From: Gemmatimonadaceae bacterium
GTDB lineage: Bacteria; Gemmatimonadota; Gemmatimonadetes; Gemmatimonadales; Gemmatimonadaceae
Direction: 5' to 3'
DNA: 64,000 nt
NCBI GenBank assembly: GCA_030835125.1
Contig: JAUQWM010000021.1
Span: forward strand, 1-64,000
Each line of letters opens with the position of its first letter. The stretch's first letter is position 1. The translations under genes and the position numbers were made by a program. The notes below the pieces were generated by a model. The model did no database searches. It was not told where the DNA came from and saw only the letters and a list, made by a program, of their open reading frames with translations. Positions 34,299-43,611 of the stretch are shown here, in pieces.

Positions 34299-36244
34299 CC
34301 CAGGGACCCATCAGGTTCTGTTTCGGCCTGCACCTCCATCAACCGGAGGGGAACTTCGGGTACGTCTTCGAGCAGCACGTCCGGGAAGTGTACCGCCCGT
34401 TCCTCGAGCACGTCCGCAAGCGCGAGTTCTTCCCCATCACGCTGCACGTATCCGGGCCGCTGATCGAGTGGCTCGACCAGCATGAACCCTCCCTGCTGGA
34501 CGACATCGCCGACCTGGCCCGCGACGGTCGGGTGGAGTTGCTCGCCGCCGGCTTCTATGAGCCCGTCCTCGCCGCGCTGCCACGCGCCGATCGGCTCACG
34601 CAGGTCCGCTGGATGCGGGATGCACTCCGCCAGCGGCTGGGCGCGGAGGCGACGGGCCTGTGGCTGACCGAGCGAGTCTGGGAGCCGGACCTCGCCGCGG
34701 ACCTCCACGAGGCGGGGATCCGGTTCGCGCTGGTCGACGATCGTCATTTTCTCGCGACCGGGTTTCCCCGTGAGCGCCTGCACGCGCCATTCCGCACCGA
34801 GCACGATGGCAAGCCACTGGCGCTCTTCCCGATCGACGAGCGGCTGCGGTACCTGATTCCGTTCCAGCCGCCCGAGGACACGGTGGCCTACCTGCGAACG
34901 CTGCGCGCACAAGGGCAACGGCTGGCGGTGCTCGCGGACGATGGCGAGAAGTTCGGCGGGTGGCCGGGCACGCGCGAATGGGTCTACGACAACGGGTGGA
35001 TCGACCGGTTCTTCGACGCCATGCGCGCAGCCGTCGACAGCGGCGAGGTCGTGCTCTCCCGGTTCGACGATGCCCTGCGCGAGGTGCCGAGCGGCGGCCT
35101 CGCCTACCTTCCCACGGCGAGTTATCGCGAGATGGAGGGGTGGTCGCTCCCGACGGCGGCGGCGCTGCGCTTCCTCGCCCTCGAGGAGGAACTCGGAGAA
35201 GACCGTCTCCGGGCTGACGGCGCGCTCGTGCGCGGCGGGCACTGGCGCAACTTCCTGGTGAAGTACCCGGAGTCCAACCGGATGCACAAGAAGATGCTGG
35301 CGCTGTCCGCCCTCTGCCGCGAGCGGGGAGACCCTCCGCTGGCGCGGCGCGCGATCGGCCGGTCGCAGTGCAACGATGCGTACTGGCACGGGGTGTTCGG
35401 CGGACTGTACCTGCCGTTCCTGCGCGCCGAGATCTGGCGCAACCTGGCGCTGGCCGAGCGGGAACTGCGACAGGGCGAGGCGCTGCAGTGCGATCGCCTC
35501 GACCTCGATGGCGACGGTCACGAGGAATTGTGGATCCACTCCGGGGCGTTCTCGGCGATCGTGAGCCCGGCGCGCGGTGGGGCGATCGAGGAGCTGACGC
35601 GGTTCGCGCTGGCGGAGAACCTGGTGGACGTGCTGACGCGGCGGCGGGAGTCCTACCACGTGACCGCCCTCCGGAAGCCGGGAGACGCGGAGGCCGGGGC
35701 CAGCGCTGGCACCCCGGGATCGGCGCCGAGCATTCACGACATCGAGGCCGCGCTGGCCCTGTCGGAAATGCCGCCGGTCGACCTCGACGACCGGGCGCTG
35801 TTCATCGAGCGCGTGCTCGGCGCCGAGGTCACGCCGACGTCGTACGCCGACGGCACGTATGCGCCCCTCGCGTCGACGGCGCGCCTCCGGATGACGGTCG
35901 AGGTCGAATCGCAGGGGACGGATCTGGCAATCGTCATGCGGTCGCCGGACTCGCGCATCGAGAAGCGGGTGACCTTCTTCCCTGACGGCAGCGTGCGAGC
36001 GAGGTTCCACTGGGATGCATCGGCATTCCCCGCGAACGCGTGGTTCACGACGGAACTGTCGTTGTCACGTCCGCGTGTGTTGGTGACCGAGCCGGTCGCC
36101 GCCGTGTGGGAGCATCCGATCGAGACCGTGGCCAAGTCGGAGCGCGGGCTCGACCGGACGTTGCAGGGCACGTCGTACCTGGTGCGCTGGCCGGTGGCCG
36201 ACGGGACCGGGGAAGTTCGCCTGTCGGTGAGCGACCAGCCGTGA
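34295..36244 (+). CDS. GH57 4-alpha-glucanotransferase / alpha-amylase
   Basis: A 649-residue GH57 enzyme of the Thermococcus litoralis glucanotransferase type. It starts at GTG 34295, overlapping the previous stop, with GGAG upstream. The nucleophile is Glu126 in WLTERVWEP and the acid/base is in LADDGEKFGGWPGT (Asp215/Asp216), matching Glu123/Asp214 of the archaeal enzyme. DUF1925/DUF1926-type beta domains follow. It would transfer or trim maltodextrins, feeding GlgP. It is the last gene of the alpha-glucan unit. Confidence 0.9.
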   Translation: MTQGPIRFCFGLHLHQPEGNFGYVFEQHVREVYRPFLEHVRKREFFPITLHVSGPLIEWLDQHEPSLLDDIADLARDGRVELLAAGFYEPVLAALPRADRLTQVRWMRDALRQRLGAEATGLWLTERVWEPDLAADLHEAGIRFALVDDRHFLATGFPRERLHAPFRTEHDGKPLALFPIDERLRYLIPFQPPEDTVAYLRTLRAQGQRLAVLADDGEKFGGWPGTREWVYDNGWIDRFFDAMRAAVDSGEVVLSRFDDALREVPSGGLAYLPTASYREMEGWSLPTAAALRFLALEEELGEDRLRADGALVRGGHWRNFLVKYPESNRMHKKMLALSALCRERGDPPLARRAIGRSQCNDAYWHGVFGGLYLPFLRAEIWRNLALAERELRQGEALQCDRLDLDGDGHEELWIHSGAFSAIVSPARGGAIEELTRFALAENLVDVLTRRRESYHVTALRKPGDAEAGASAGTPGSAPSIHDIEAALALSEMPPVDLDDRALFIERVLGAEVTPTSYADGTYAPLASTARLRMTVEVESQGTDLAIVMRSPDSRIEKRVTFFPDGSVRARFHWDASAFPANAWFTTELSLSRPRVLVTEPVAAVWEHPIETVAKSERGLDRTLQGTSYLVRWPVADGTGEVRLSVSDQP

Positions 36245-36294
36245 GCCGTTGACTCGCGGGTCTCAGCGTCACTGTCTTCAACCTCACGTCCTCG

Positions 36295-37506
36295 ATGTTC
36301 GTCGTGTTCGCCGCGCCAATACTGTCCGAAAACGCCGTGCGTATGGTGGACGCGGTGGCGTCGCTCCCCGACGTCAGGCTGGGCGTCATCACGCACGATG
36401 CCGCCGAGGGCCTGCAGCACCTGCGCGGAAGCGTGGCACACTGGCGCGTGTCCGACATCATGAGCGTCGACCAGCTGGTCTGGGCGACACGCGAGCTGGC
36501 GAGCAGGCACGGTCACGTGGAGCGCCTGTTCGGGGCGTACGAGCAACTTCAGGTGCCGCTGGCGGGAGCGCGGGACTCGCTGGGCCTGCCGGGCCTCTCG
36601 GTGCAGGCGGCGACCAACTTTCGCGACAAGGCGCGCATGAAGACATTGCTGCGCTCCCATGGGTTGCCGTGCGCGCGCCACCGGCTGGCCCCGTCGATCG
36701 ACGACGCCGTCGCGTTCGCGGAGGTCTCGGGCTACCCCGTCGTGGTGAAGCCGCCGTCCGGCGCGGGCGCGCAGCAGACGTACCGGGTGGAGAACATGGA
36801 CCAGCTGCGCCGCGCCCTGGTGACGCAACTGCCGACGCCGTCCAATCCCGTCCTGCTCGAGGAGTTCGTGCGGGGCGACGAGCATTCGTTCGAGACCGTC
36901 TCGATCGACGGACGCGCGGTGTGGCACTCCCTGACGCACTACTATCCGACGCCGCTGCACGTGCTGGAGAACCCGTGGATCCAGTGGTGCCTGGTGTTGC
37001 CGCGTGAGGTGGACGGCGACCGGTACCGCGACATCCGCGAGGCCGGTCGGCAGGCGCTCGACGTCCTCGGCATGACGACCGGGCTGAGCCACATGGAGTG
37101 GTTCCGCCGCGCCGACGGCAGCATCGCGATCTCCGAAATCGCCGCCCGCCCGCCGGGGGCACAGATCACCACGCTCATGTCGCGCGCGCACGACGTCGAC
37201 TTCGTGCAGGCCTGGGCGCGCCTCATGATCCACCACGCGTTCGAGATCCCGGAACGGAAGTATGCCGCCGGCGCGGCGTTCCTTCGCGGTCAGGGGCAGG
37301 GCCGGGTGAGCGCCGTGCAGGGGTGGGACCTGGTGCAACGGGAGTTGCGGGAGCTGATCACCGACGTGAAGCTCCCCGAGGTCGGCTCGGCCTCGTCGAG
37401 CAGCTACGAAGGGGAGGGCTTCGTCATCGTTCGCCACCCCGAGACCAGGGTCGTGGAGGAAGCGGTGATGCGGATCGTGGCGTTGATGAGGATTGAACTG
37501 GCGTGA
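36295..37506 (+). CDS. ATP-grasp ligase, paralogue A
   Basis: A 403-residue ATP-grasp enzyme that should activate a carboxylate as acyl phosphate and join it to an amine. An N-terminal Rossmann-like preATP-grasp domain (about 1-100) is followed by FRDKARMKTLLRSHG, the nucleotide-binding YPVVVKPPSGAGAQ, LLEEFVRGDEHSFET and the metal site ISEIAARPPGAQIT. The architecture is closest to carbamoyl-phosphate-synthase-like or PurK-like single ligases. The gene at 37648 is a clear paralogue (shared EIAARPPGA and GQGQGR). It starts 50 nt after the glucan unit with no strong ribosome site and opens the ATP-grasp block. Substrates unknown. Confidence 0.88.
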   Translation: MFVVFAAPILSENAVRMVDAVASLPDVRLGVITHDAAEGLQHLRGSVAHWRVSDIMSVDQLVWATRELASRHGHVERLFGAYEQLQVPLAGARDSLGLPGLSVQAATNFRDKARMKTLLRSHGLPCARHRLAPSIDDAVAFAEVSGYPVVVKPPSGAGAQQTYRVENMDQLRRALVTQLPTPSNPVLLEEFVRGDEHSFETVSIDGRAVWHSLTHYYPTPLHVLENPWIQWCLVLPREVDGDRYRDIREAGRQALDVLGMTTGLSHMEWFRRADGSIAISEIAARPPGAQITTLMSRAHDVDFVQAWARLMIHHAFEIPERKYAAGAAFLRGQGQGRVSAVQGWDLVQRELRELITDVKLPEVGSASSSSYEGEGFVIVRHPETRVVEEAVMRIVALMRIELA

Positions 37507-37613
37507 GGGGCGGCCGGGGTGTTGGGATTGACAGACAACCATGATCCAGTCGGAACCTGATCACATGCGGCGACCGCCACTACGCATCAGCCATGCCCGG
37601 CAGTGGAAGGGGA

Positions 37614-37641
37614 TCTCCCCTTTCCCCTCTCCCACCTCCCA
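37614..37641. repeat. pyrimidine heptamer array before a start codon
   Basis: Units TCTCCCC, TTTCCCC, TCTCCCA, CCTCCCA lie one unit before ATG 37648. Together with the preceding GGAAGGGGA (from 37606) the first two units can form a near-perfect hairpin. The array occupies the place where a ribosome-binding site is expected. Confidence 0.7.
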
Positions 37642-37647
37642 CCTGCG

Positions 37648-38865
37648 ATGAACGTCCTGATGATCGCGCCGGGCTATCCTGGCGAGATGCCCTACTTCTG
37701 CCGCGGGCTCGCGCAGCACGGCGCGAAGGTGTATGGCCTGAGCGACGTCCCGGAAGCCGACCTGCCAGCATTGGCGCGCCAACACCTGTCGGGCTACCTG
37801 CGCGTGCCGAACCTGACGGATGAGGATGCCGTGGTGCGGGCGGTGGTGGCGGGGGTTGGCAGCCATCGGATCGAGCGCGTGGTCTGCCTGTGGGAACCCG
37901 GGGTGGTGCTGGCGGCGAAGCTGCGCGACGCGTTAGGCGCGCCCGGCATGCGCGTCGCCCAGGCGGTCACGTTCCGGAACAAGGACGTGATGAAGCAGAA
38001 GGTAGCCGCGGCCGGGATCCGTACCGCGCGCCATGCCTCGGCCACCACCGTCGCCCAGGTGCGCGACGCGGCCCGCGAGATCGGCTATCCCGTGATCGTG
38101 AAGCCGATCGCGGGTGCCGGCTCCATGGATACGGTGAAGGCGTCGACCGAGGCCGAGCTGGAGCGGGCGCTGGCGCAGGTGAAGTCGTACGACGAGGTGA
38201 ACGTCGAGGAGTTCATCACCGGCGAGGAATTCACCTATGACACGATCTGCATCGACGGGCGCATCGTGTACGAGAACGTCTGCTACTACCGCCCCAACCC
38301 CCTGGTGGCGCGGAGCACCGAGTGGATCTCCCCGCAGACCATCGCGCTCCGCGACCTGTCGCCGAAGGACGTCAAGGCCGGGATCGCGCTCGGCCACGAG
38401 GTGCTGAGGGCCCTGGAGTTCGGGACCGGCTTCACGCACATGGAGTGGTTCTACACGTCGCGTGGGGAGGTGGTGTTCGGCGAGATCGCGGCGCGGCCGC
38501 CCGGCGCGCACACCGTCGACCTCATGAACTTCGTCGGGGACGTGGACCTGTTTGCGGGATATGCCGAGGCGGACCTGAAGGGGACGTTCTCGGTATCGAC
38601 CGAGAGGAGGTACAACGCCGCCAACATCTTCAAGCGGGCGCAGGGGCAGGGGCGCATCCGTCGCGTCGAGGGACTGGAAAGCATCATGGCGCGATTCGGC
38701 GAGCACATCGTGCACATGGACCTCCTGCCCGTGGGCGCCGAGCGCCGCAACTGGATCCAGACGCTGGTGAGCGATGGGTACGTCACCGTCAGGCATCCCG
38801 ACCTGCAGGCGTGCTACGAGATCTCGGACGCAGTGGGCACCGACCTGCAGTTGTACGCGAACTGA
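37648..38865 (+). CDS. ATP-grasp ligase, paralogue B
   Basis: A 405-residue ATP-grasp enzyme and tandem paralogue of the preceding one. MNVLMIAPGYPGEMPYFCRGL begins a preATP-grasp domain; RNKDVMKQKVAAAG, YPVIVKPIAGAGSMDT, VEEFITGEEFTYDT and the metal site FGEIAARPPGAHT follow. The last 70 residues (RAQGQGRIRRVEGLE) match paralogue A. ATG 37648 is the first natural start; upstream is a pyrimidine heptamer array instead of a ribosome site. A TTA codon lies in GTTAGGC (ALGAPG). The duplicated pair suggests two successive or two-substrate ligations. Confidence 0.88.
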   Translation: MNVLMIAPGYPGEMPYFCRGLAQHGAKVYGLSDVPEADLPALARQHLSGYLRVPNLTDEDAVVRAVVAGVGSHRIERVVCLWEPGVVLAAKLRDALGAPGMRVAQAVTFRNKDVMKQKVAAAGIRTARHASATTVAQVRDAAREIGYPVIVKPIAGAGSMDTVKASTEAELERALAQVKSYDEVNVEEFITGEEFTYDTICIDGRIVYENVCYYRPNPLVARSTEWISPQTIALRDLSPKDVKAGIALGHEVLRALEFGTGFTHMEWFYTSRGEVVFGEIAARPPGAHTVDLMNFVGDVDLFAGYAEADLKGTFSVSTERRYNAANIFKRAQGQGRIRRVEGLESIMARFGEHIVHMDLLPVGAERRNWIQTLVSDGYVTVRHPDLQACYEISDAVGTDLQLYAN

Positions 38866-38893
38866 GAGGCTGGAGGCCAGAGGCTACGGGCCG
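38866..38893. repeat. heptamer array (GAGGCCA) after a stop codon
   Basis: Units GAGGCTG, GAGGCCA, GAGGCTA, CGGGCCG begin immediately after the TGA of ATP-grasp paralogue B. Confidence 0.7.
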
Positions 38894-38912
38894 TGGAATT
38901 GGAGGAACGACG

Positions 38913-39386
38913 GTGATTGAGGCGATCAAGCGGTTGCTGGGCGTCGGCGCGGCACCTGCCGAGGGAACGCCCGCTGGGCCGGAGGCGTCCCCGGGGTTCG
39001 ATCCGCTGCACCTGGCGGCTTGCGTGCTGCTGCTGGACGTTGCGTATGCGGACGGCGAGTTCTCGGCGGAAGAGCGGCAGCATCTCGAGAAGGTGCTGGA
39101 ACGGCACTTCTCACTGCCGGCCGAAGCGGGCATTCAGCTGATGGCACTTGCCGAGCAGGAACGACGGGGCGCCGTCGACCACTTCAGGTTCACGTCCCAG
39201 TTGCAGCGCGGTTACGACACGGGTCAGAAGATGGTGCTGGCCGAGATCATGTGGGGAATCGTGCTGGCAGACGGGAAGGTGGCCGAGCACGAGCACTACC
39301 TCACGCGCAAGATCTCCAACCTGCTCGAACTGGAGCCGGGCTACCTCTCGTCCGCGAAGGAGGCGGCGGCGAGGAAGCGGTCGTAA
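38913..39386 (+). CDS. TerB-like (COG4103) protein
   Basis: A 157-residue helical protein starting at GTG 38913, with GGAGGAA just upstream. After a 30-residue linker comes a TerB-like domain with two internal repeats: LLLDVAYADGEFSAEERQHL and MWGIVLADGKVAEHEHYL, each with the acidic ADG-x-hydrophobic motif that can bind metal. Tellurite resistance itself is not implied; TerB domains occur in stress and membrane-linked systems. It lies inside the ATP-grasp block on the same strand. Confidence 0.88.
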   Translation: MIEAIKRLLGVGAAPAEGTPAGPEASPGFDPLHLAACVLLLDVAYADGEFSAEERQHLEKVLERHFSLPAEAGIQLMALAEQERRGAVDHFRFTSQLQRGYDTGQKMVLAEIMWGIVLADGKVAEHEHYLTRKISNLLELEPGYLSSAKEAAARKRS

Positions 39387-39578
39387 GGGATTCCGTGGAC
39401 CTCCGCGCGATGCCCCGAGGAATGTCTTCGGGTCTGCCAGTTGCGCCGTGCAACGCTCTACCTTCGCAATCGCAATCCCGGAATGGCCCACCGGCTTTCC
39501 GGAGGCAGCCAGGAAGGGCGTCCGTCGAGTCTCCCGGCCCTGTGCGGCCGGAAGCGCCGGTCCTACTTTCCCGGTCGC
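39387..39578. other. leader region before esterase gene
   Basis: A gap of 192 bp. The frame of the following esterase is open back to 39441, but this stretch (MRRATLYLRNRNPG...) does not resemble the family. I see no hairpin or clear promoter. Confidence 0.4.
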
Positions 39579-40385
39579 ATGGATCAAGGCGGCCGGTTCC
39601 TCGAGAAGTGGAAGGCGCGCCGGCGTGGCGCGCCCGGCCGTCTCGAGGTCATTCCCGAGGTTGCGAGCCGCGCGCTGGGCAACCGGCGCGACATCCTGGT
39701 CTACCTGCCCGCGTCGTATGACCGCACGGACGCGCGGTATCCCGTCATCTACATGCAGGACGGGCAGAACCTGTTCGATCCCTCCACGTCGTTTGCGGGT
39801 GAATGGGGCGTTGATACGGCGCTGGCGAAGGCGCCGCGGAAAGGGCGCCGCGCGATCATCGTGGGGATCCCGAACGCCGGGATCGAACGGATCCGTGAGT
39901 ACTCGCCCTTTGTCGACGACCGGAACGGTGGCGGCCTGGGGGACGCGTACCTGGACTGGATCGAGCAGGCCGTGAAGCCGATGGTGGATGCCCGGTATCG
40001 CACCGTCGCGGGTCCGGAGGGGACGGGCATCGCCGGGTCGTCGCTGGGCGGCCTGATCAGCCTGTACGCCTTTTTCAGGGCGCCCGCACGGTACGGGTTC
40101 GTGGGCGCCCTGAGCCCGGCCCTGTGGTTCGCCGACGGCGAGATCTTCCGCTTCGTGGAGCCCGCGCCGTACGTTCGCGGTCGGATCTACCTGGACGTCG
40201 GCACGCGCGAGGGTGAGGGCACGCTGGCGAACGCGCGGGCGATGCGGGACCTGCTGGTTGCGAAGGGCTACCGACGGGGGAAGGACCTGATGTGGGTCGA
40301 GGACCAGGGAGGGATGCATAACGAGGCGGCCTGGGGCCGCCGGCTGCGGCCGGCGCTGCCCTTCCTCCTCGGCGGGCGCGCCTGA
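39579..40385 (+). CDS. alpha/beta hydrolase, esterase D/enterochelin esterase-like
   Basis: A 268-residue hydrolase of the PF00756 type. ATG 39579 gives MDQGGRFLEKWKARRRG. Motifs: ILVYLPASYDRTDARYP, YMQDGQNLFDP (oxyanion region), GSSLGGLISLYA (nucleophile Ser in GxSxGG) and DQGGMHNEAAW with the catalytic His. There is no signal peptide. It lies 2 nt before the next hydrolase gene. In the ATP-grasp block it may cleave an ester or peptide product, or use carboxylate esters as substrates; this is inference. Confidence 0.87.
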   Translation: MDQGGRFLEKWKARRRGAPGRLEVIPEVASRALGNRRDILVYLPASYDRTDARYPVIYMQDGQNLFDPSTSFAGEWGVDTALAKAPRKGRRAIIVGIPNAGIERIREYSPFVDDRNGGGLGDAYLDWIEQAVKPMVDARYRTVAGPEGTGIAGSSLGGLISLYAFFRAPARYGFVGALSPALWFADGEIFRFVEPAPYVRGRIYLDVGTREGEGTLANARAMRDLLVAKGYRRGKDLMWVEDQGGMHNEAAWGRRLRPALPFLLGGRA

Positions 40386-40387
40386 CC

Positions 40388-41119
40388 ATGGGCACCCGGA
40401 TGCCCGGCCAGCATCGCGCGTGGCACAGCCCCGCGGTCGAGCGCCCGATGCACGTCCGGTGGTTTGGCCACGCCGGCGCCAGGGTGCTGGCCTTCCCCAC
40501 CACGATGGGCAACCATAACGAGTGGCCGGACCGGTACATGCCCGACGTGCTGCACGAGCACATCGAGCGGGGCTGGATCCAGCTCTGGTGCCTGGACCAC
40601 AACCATGACGCGAGCTGGTACGACAAGGAGGCGCACCCGGGGCACCGGGCCTGGCGGCACCTGCAGTACGACCGGTACGTCCGCGACGAGCTGCTGCCCT
40701 TCACGGCCTCTGTGAACGGGAACCCGTTCGTGATCGCGACCGGGGCGAGCTTCGGCGCCTTCCACGCGATGAGTATCGGCCTCCGCAACCCGACGCTCGT
40801 CCACCGCATCGTCGGCATGAGCGGCATGTACGACATCAAGGGGATGACGGGCGGCTACTCCGACGCGAACGTCTACGCCTGCAACCCGTTCGACTTCATG
40901 CAGCACGAGCACGACCCGGCGCGGCTGGCCGCGTTCCGCCGCCAGGACATCATCATGGCCACCGGGCGCGGCGACCCGAACTACCAGGAGAACGCCGAGT
41001 TCTCGGACATCCTGTGGCGCAAGGGCATCGGGAATGCGTTCCGGGTCTGGGACGGCCACGCGCACGACTGGCCGTACTGGGAGCGGATGATCGTGCGCTA
41101 CGTGGGCGGACATGATTGA
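40388..41119 (+). CDS. alpha/beta hydrolase, COG4947-like esterase
   Basis: A 243-residue cytoplasmic hydrolase. MHVRWFGHAGARVLAFPTTMG opens the fold; the nucleophile is in ATGASFGAFHAM (GxSFG), a possible acid in MATGRGDPNY, and the His in WDGHAHDWPYW. It resembles the uncharacterised esterases of COG4947. It is tightly linked to the previous hydrolase (2 nt) and followed by a heptamer array and the RimK-like ligase. The two hydrolases are not close paralogues. Confidence 0.86.
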   Translation: MGTRMPGQHRAWHSPAVERPMHVRWFGHAGARVLAFPTTMGNHNEWPDRYMPDVLHEHIERGWIQLWCLDHNHDASWYDKEAHPGHRAWRHLQYDRYVRDELLPFTASVNGNPFVIATGASFGAFHAMSIGLRNPTLVHRIVGMSGMYDIKGMTGGYSDANVYACNPFDFMQHEHDPARLAAFRRQDIIMATGRGDPNYQENAEFSDILWRKGIGNAFRVWDGHAHDWPYWERMIVRYVGGHD

Positions 41120-41196
41120 GCGCGCAGCGCCCAGCGCCGTGCGCAAGGGGTCGAGTGCCGAGTCGCTCCGCGCTCTGCGCTCTGCGCTGGTCAGCG
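41120..41196. repeat. GC heptamer array filling an intergenic gap
   Basis: Directly after the TGA at 41117-41119 come GCGCGCA, GCGCCCA, GCGCCGT, GCGCAAG; after degenerate units come CGCGCTC, TGCGCTC, TGCGCTG. The period of 7 is kept for about 77 bp. Left CCAGCGC and right GCGCTGG are complementary, so a partial hairpin is possible. Confidence 0.7.
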
Positions 41197-41221
41197 AGCA
41201 CACCGAGCCTGAGGACGGCAC

Positions 41222-42142
41222 ATGAGCAAGCGAATCGGCCTCTTTGTCGGACGCGAATGGAGCTGGCCCCCTGCCTTCATCGACGAGGTGAACCAGCGGG
41301 ATCAGGGGGTGGTCGCCGAGTATGCCAGGGTCGGGGGCGAGTTCTTCGATGCGCCGGTGCCCTACGACGTGCTCGTCGACCGGATCTCGCACGAGGTCCC
41401 GATGTACCGCTCGTACCTGAAGAAGGCCGTGCTCGAGGGGAAGACGGTGATCAACAATCCCTTCATGTGGACGGCGGACGACAAGTTCTTCGGGGCCACC
41501 CTGGTCGCGAAGCTGGGCGTCGCGTCGCCGAAGACCGTCCTCCTGCCGAACAAGGACTACGTACCGGGCATCGTGCCGGGCGAGAGCCTGCGCAACCTGC
41601 GGTACCCGCTCGACTGGGGGGCCATCCTCGACTACATCGGGCTGCCCTGCGTGCTCAAGGACGCGCACGGCGGCGGGTGGAAGCAGGTCCACGTCTGCCA
41701 GTCGCTGGACGAACTGATCCATCGTTACGACGAGTCGGGCCTGCTCACGATGATCGTGCAGGAGTTCATCCAGTGGGACCAGTTCGTGCGCTGCCTGTGC
41801 ATCGGCCGCGAGGAGATCCTGCCGATGAAGTACGATCCCCGGGAACGGAAGTACCTGGTCGAGCACGAGCACCTGACCCCGGAGCTGGGGGCGCGCATCG
41901 TGCGGGACTCGAAGGCGATCGTGAATGCGCTGGGTTATGACATGAACTCGATCGAGTTCGCGGTGCGCGATGGCGTGCCGTATGCGATCGACTTCATGAA
42001 CCCGGCCCCGGACATGGACGTGTACTCGCTCACCCCGACCTATTTCGAGTGGGCAGTGCAGAAGATGGCGGACCTGACGGTCCGGCTGGCGCTCCATCCC
42101 CGGCCGCCGCTCGCCGAGCTGCGCTGGAGCCGGCTGCTGTGA
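41222..42142 (+). CDS. RimK-like ATP-grasp ligase
   Basis: A 306-residue ATP-grasp protein of the RimK/glutathione-synthase-like type. MSKRIGLFVGREWSWPPAF starts the N-domain; CVLKDAHGGGWKQV is the nucleotide loop, MIVQEFIQWDQFVRCLCIG the central strands and SIEFAVRDGVPYAIDFMNPAPD the metal site (Glu, Asp, Asn). It is unrelated in detail to the two paralogues upstream and so probably forms a different amide bond. It is followed after 55 nt by the circularly permuted ligase. Confidence 0.86.
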   Translation: MSKRIGLFVGREWSWPPAFIDEVNQRDQGVVAEYARVGGEFFDAPVPYDVLVDRISHEVPMYRSYLKKAVLEGKTVINNPFMWTADDKFFGATLVAKLGVASPKTVLLPNKDYVPGIVPGESLRNLRYPLDWGAILDYIGLPCVLKDAHGGGWKQVHVCQSLDELIHRYDESGLLTMIVQEFIQWDQFVRCLCIGREEILPMKYDPRERKYLVEHEHLTPELGARIVRDSKAIVNALGYDMNSIEFAVRDGVPYAIDFMNPAPDMDVYSLTPTYFEWAVQKMADLTVRLALHPRPPLAELRWSRLL

Positions 42143-42197
42143 CGTGAGGGACCGATGGTGACTCGCATTGGATCGTGATCTCCAGCCTCCCATCTCG

Positions 42198-43538
42198 ATG
42201 CACCACGCCTACCATGACCTGCTGACGCCCGACGTGGCCGCGTCCAGCCACGCGCACCTCGAGGCTGCCCTTCGGCGCAAGGGCCTCGTCTTCGGTGGGC
42301 GGGCATTATGCACGGTGCTGCGGCCCCGCTTCATGGCGGTCGAGGAGTACGTGAAGCTCCAGCGCCGCCTCATGCCCCTGCTCGGCGCCTTCGCGCTCAT
42401 CCATGAGCGGGCGATGACGGACCCCGTGTTCCGTATGCAGTTCGGCCTGGCCGACTGGGAGGAATCCCTCCTCGCCGCGGATCCGGGCTACCCCACCCCA
42501 TCGCCGACTTCGCGGCTCGATTTCTTCCTCGCCCCGGGCTCCGGGGCGCTGGGCCTCACCGAGTACAACGCCGAGACCCCGGCCGGTGCCGCCTACAACG
42601 ATGCGCTGACGGAGGCCTTCCAGGACCTGCCGGCGATGCGCGAGTTCCGGAAGACCCATGAGGTCTTTCCCATCCCGTCACGACACGGGGTGACCAGCGC
42701 GGTCCTCGATGCCTGGCACCAGTTCTCCAGTCGCCGCACGCTGCCGCGGGTCGCGATTCTCGACTGGCACGACGTGCCCACGATCACCGAGTTCGAGCTG
42801 TTCCAGGCGCACTTCCGGTCCCTCGGCATGTCGTGCGTCATCGACGATCCGCGCAACGTCGCGTACCGTGACGGGGAGCTCATCGTCCAGGGCGCCCCGG
42901 CCGACGTCATCTACAAGCGCGTGCTGATCTCCGAGCTGGTCGAACGGTGCGGGCTCGATGGGGACGTCGTGCGGGCCGTGCGCGACCGGGCGGTGTGCCT
43001 CGTCAACGGGTTCCGGTGCAAGGTGCTCCACAAGAAGGCGTCGCTGGCGGTGCTCAGCGATGAAGTGAACGCCGGGATGTTCACGACCGCCGAGCGGCTC
43101 GCGATTGCCGACTGCGTGCCCTGGACCCGCGTCGTCGCCGAACGGACGACGACCTGGCGGGGTGCCGCGGTCGACCTCATGCGGCTGATCCTCGACCTCC
43201 GCCAGTGGCTGGTGCTCAAGCCTAACGACGAGTACGGCGGCAAGGGGATCACGCTGGGCTGGACGGTGGATGACGCGACCTGGGAGGCGGCGGTGCGGGC
43301 CGCCCTTGCGACCCCGCACATCGTCCAGGAACGGGTCGAGGTGCCGAGTGAGCCGTATCCCGGGTGGGTCGACGGCCGGCTCGAGATCGCGGACCGGCAG
43401 TTCGACACGGCGCCGTTCGTCACCAACGGCAAATGCATGGAAGGCCTCTTGACGCGCCTCTCGACCGCGGTGCTGCTTAACGTGACGGCCGGGGGCGGGA
43501 GCCAGGTGCCCACGTTCCTGGCGGCGGCGCGAGCATGA
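42198..43538 (+). CDS. circularly permuted ATP-grasp protein (glutathionylspermidine-synthase-like)
   Basis: A 446-residue protein of the circularly permuted ATP-grasp group. Motifs: [54 protein letters not shown] (nucleotide and Mg loop) and the terminal [18 protein letters not shown] 42198 is preferred to TTG 42168. In other systems such proteins make peptide bonds on small peptides or polyamines. It lies between the RimK-like ligase and the GCS2 enzyme, which together give four ATP-grasp folds plus a second ligase fold in one block. Confidence 0.87.
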   Translation: MHHAYHDLLTPDVAASSHAHLEAALRRKGLVFGGRALCTVLRPRFMAVEEYVKLQRRLMPLLGAFALIHERAMTDPVFRMQFGLADWEESLLAADPGYPTPSPTSRLDFFLAPGSGALGLTEYNAETPAGAAYNDALTEAFQDLPAMREFRKTHEVFPIPSRHGVTSAVLDAWHQFSSRRTLPRVAILDWHDVPTITEFELFQAHFRSLGMSCVIDDPRNVAYRDGELIVQGAPADVIYKRVLISELVERCGLDGDVVRAVRDRAVCLVNGFRCKVLHKKASLAVLSDEVNAGMFTTAERLAIADCVPWTRVVAERTTTWRGAAVDLMRLILDLRQWLVLKPNDEYGGKGITLGWTVDDATWEAAVRAALATPHIVQERVEVPSEPYPGWVDGRLEIADRQFDTAPFVTNGKCMEGLLTRLSTAVLLNVTAGGGSQVPTFLAAARA

Positions 43539-43611
43539 CCGGAGGCATCTCCGGCCCTGTCCCGTCCGCAGCGCCGCACCTGCCGCACACTCCCGTCTCC
43601 CGCCCAGGACC

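Noticed and set aside
37528-37533. Perfect TTGACA as promoter of ATP-grasp paralogue B
   Set aside because: At 17 nt spacing only CGGAAC is found, so no convincing -10 exists.
38913-39386. TerB gene as a tellurite-resistance operon
   Set aside because: No terA, terC, terD or terE neighbours are present; only the TerB-like domain is seen.
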